Part shown: positions 41,730 to 42,893 of the stretch, piece after piece
Layout of the letters: every line of letters begins with the position of its first letter
Numbering within the stretch: position 1 is the stretch's first letter
NCBI GenBank assembly: GCA_028281765.1
Contig: JANQJF010000007.1
Span: 1 to 42,893 of the forward strand
DNA: 42,893 nucleotides
Reading direction: 5' to 3'
Origin: Planctomycetota bacterium
GTDB taxonomy: Bacteria; Planctomycetota; UBA1135; UBA2386
The notes under the pieces: model-generated
Databases searched by the model: none
Told to the model about the DNA's origin: nothing
Seen by the model: the letters and a program-made list of their open reading frames with translations, nothing else
Program-made: the position numbers and the translations under genes

Positions 41730-42478
41730 CGGCATTCGCGCTCATCTCCGATCTGCACAGCAACATCGAGGCGCTCAGCGCGGTGTTCGCGCGAATCGAC
41801 GAGCTCGGTATCACGGAAGTGAATTGCCTCGGGGACATCGTCGGTTACGGCGTCGACCCGGAGCTCTGCACGGAACTCGTGATGGAGCGGTGCAAGTGGA
41901 CGATCATGGGCAACCACGACTACGGGTTGTTCCACGACTTGCGTGACTTCAACCCGATCGCGATGGAAGCCCTGCGCTTCTCGCGGCAGAAGCTGAAGCC
42001 CGGCTTGTTCACGCCGCGCAGGAAGAGGATGTGGCGATTCCTCGAGTCGCTGCCGTCGCAAATGGAGGCGCACGGCTACCTCTTCTTCCACGGCTCTCCG
42101 CGCGACCCGATCATGGAGTACGTGCTCAAGAGCGATGGCTTCCTGGAGCCGGAGAAGATGACCGGGATTCTCGACGCGATCGATCGGCCGTGCTTCGTCG
42201 GTCACACGCACTGGCCGGGGATCCACCGACGCGACCTCTCGTTCACGCAGGCGACCGACGAAGTCCGCGTCATCGAGTTGCCCGAAGAAGCGGCCGTCGT
42301 GAACGTCGGCAGCGTCGGCCAGCCGCGGGACGGCGATCCGAGGTCGTGCTTCGCGGTCGTGGACGGCCGCAAGGTCGAATTCCACCGCGTGAGCTACGAC
42401 TTCCGCAAGACGCAGTCGAAGATCCTCTCAGCCGGACTTCACCCGGCTCTCGCGGACCGCCTCGCGGTGGGCAAGTGA
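41726..42478 (+). CDS. Calcineurin-like metallophosphoesterase
   Basis: A 250-residue protein with the full metal-binding series of the YfcE/MJ0936-like phosphodiesterase group: ISDLHSNIEAL, LGDIVGYGVDP, IMGNHDYGL, FFHGSPRDP and VGHTHWPGI, followed by VVNVGSVGQPRDGDPR. Such enzymes hydrolyse phosphodiesters with two metal ions; the natural substrate of this branch is not known. The GTG start overlaps the preceding stop (GTGA), and its own stop overlaps the cutA start, so the three genes are probably translated from one message. Confidence 0.9.
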   Translation: MTAFALISDLHSNIEALSAVFARIDELGITEVNCLGDIVGYGVDPELCTELVMERCKWTIMGNHDYGLFHDLRDFNPIAMEALRFSRQKLKPGLFTPRRKRMWRFLESLPSQMEAHGYLFFHGSPRDPIMEYVLKSDGFLEPEKMTGILDAIDRPCFVGHTHWPGIHRRDLSFTQATDEVRVIELPEEAAVVNVGSVGQPRDGDPRSCFAVVDGRKVEFHRVSYDFRKTQSKILSAGLHPALADRLAVGK

Positions 42479-42798
42479 CCGTCGCGATCGTGCTCTGCAC
42501 GGCGCCAGCGGACGAGGCGCCGCAGCTCGCCGATCGCATGCTCGAGGCGCATCTGGCCGCTTGTGTGAATCTGCTGGGGCCCGTCCAGTCGCGCTATCGC
42601 TGGCAGGGCAAGGTCGAGCAGGCCGAAGAGACGTTGCTCGTGATCAAGACTCATGCGGATCGGCTCGACGAGCTGCAGGCGCGAGTTTCGGAGTGGCACA
42701 GCTACGACGTCCCCGAATTCCTCGTCGTGCACGCGGACAGCGGGTTGGACGCGTATCTGGAATGGGTCGCCCAGTCGACCGACCCCGGCACGGCCTAG
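42475..42798 (+). CDS. cutA: CutA family divalent-ion tolerance protein
   Basis: The 107-residue product is the normal length for CutA1, a small trimeric protein linked by name to copper tolerance, although its true function is unsettled. Family features are VLCTAPADEAPQLADRMLEA with the following AACVNLLG, the YRWQGKVEQAEETLLVIKT strand, VPEFLVVHADSG and the terminal YLEWV. The GTG start overlaps the upstream stop codon by one base step (GTGA). Confidence 0.92.
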   Translation: MTVAIVLCTAPADEAPQLADRMLEAHLAACVNLLGPVQSRYRWQGKVEQAEETLLVIKTHADRLDELQARVSEWHSYDVPEFLVVHADSGLDAYLEWVAQSTDPGTA

Positions 42799-42822
42799 TG
42801 CCCCGCGTCCGAAGTCCGCATC

Positions 42823-42893
42823 ATGAGTAACCGGCCATTCGACCCGCTCGCTGCGTTGCTGCTCCTCAACTTGTCCACTGACAAGCCGTGTCG
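42823..42893 (+). CDS. Start of an unidentified gene, cut by the window end
   Basis: An ATG 24 bases after cutA opens a frame that stays open to the window edge. The 23 residues visible (MSNRPFDPLAALLLLNLSTD, then KPC) do not identify a family. The reading frame is supported only by position and direction, so it could be spurious. Confidence 0.35.
   Translation, partial: MSNRPFDPLAALLLLNLSTDKPC

Overview
The window is a high-GC chromosomal stretch from a Gram-negative-type bacterium. It has many lipobox-bearing lipoproteins, an OmpA-domain lipoprotein, type IV pilus ATPases, and dense GTG-started overlapping genes. The mix of very long Ig-like (Big_5-type) lipoproteins, glycine-rich surface modules, a TMTC-like glycosyltransferase and a divergent EF-G paralogue would fit a planctomycete or a similar deep-branching lineage. 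That assignment is inference; no rRNA or tRNA gene is present to test it. No CRISPR array, insertion sequence or phage gene was seen.

Layout. (1) 1-4599: a small remnant carrying the start of an M50 protease, then a tight plus-strand run: a membrane-anchored PDZ protein, type III pantothenate kinase, a reduced MnmE-like GTPase, and an unusual aspartate carbamoyltransferase carrying a PyrI-type zinc domain plus a small extra C-terminal domain. (2) 4600-18688: four secreted lipoproteins in a row (LpA-LpD) that read as a duplicated two-gene unit, type I-type II-type I-type II. (3) 18689-28572: prepilin peptidase, OmpA-like lipoprotein, EF-G-like GTPase, PilT, PilB, PilC, a TPR protein and a type IV pilin/pseudopilin that ends in a strong terminator. 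(4) 28573-32826: a leader with a 17-bp inverted repeat, then three overlapping glycosylation genes (GT2, GT4-like, TMTC-like GT-C). A HEAT-like membrane-anchored protein lies on the minus strand. (5) 34228-39480: two more type II lipoproteins (LpE, LpF). (6) 39488-end: amidohydrolase, DHH phosphoesterase, calcineurin-like phosphoesterase, CutA, and the start of one more gene.

Working together. The middle of the window encodes an inner-membrane pilus or secretion motor (PilB/PilT/PilC), its pilin processing enzyme and pilin, and probably sugar transfer to exported protein. Six paralogous lipoproteins on both sides look like an expanded cell-surface family. Their proximity to the pilus and glycosylation genes suggests a shared surface programme, but no sequence feature proves a functional link. 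Strongest oddities: the three-part carbamoyltransferase, the EF-G paralogue with a lost G4 (NKxD) motif, the duplicated lipoprotein pairs, and the long inverted repeat ahead of the glycosylation operon.
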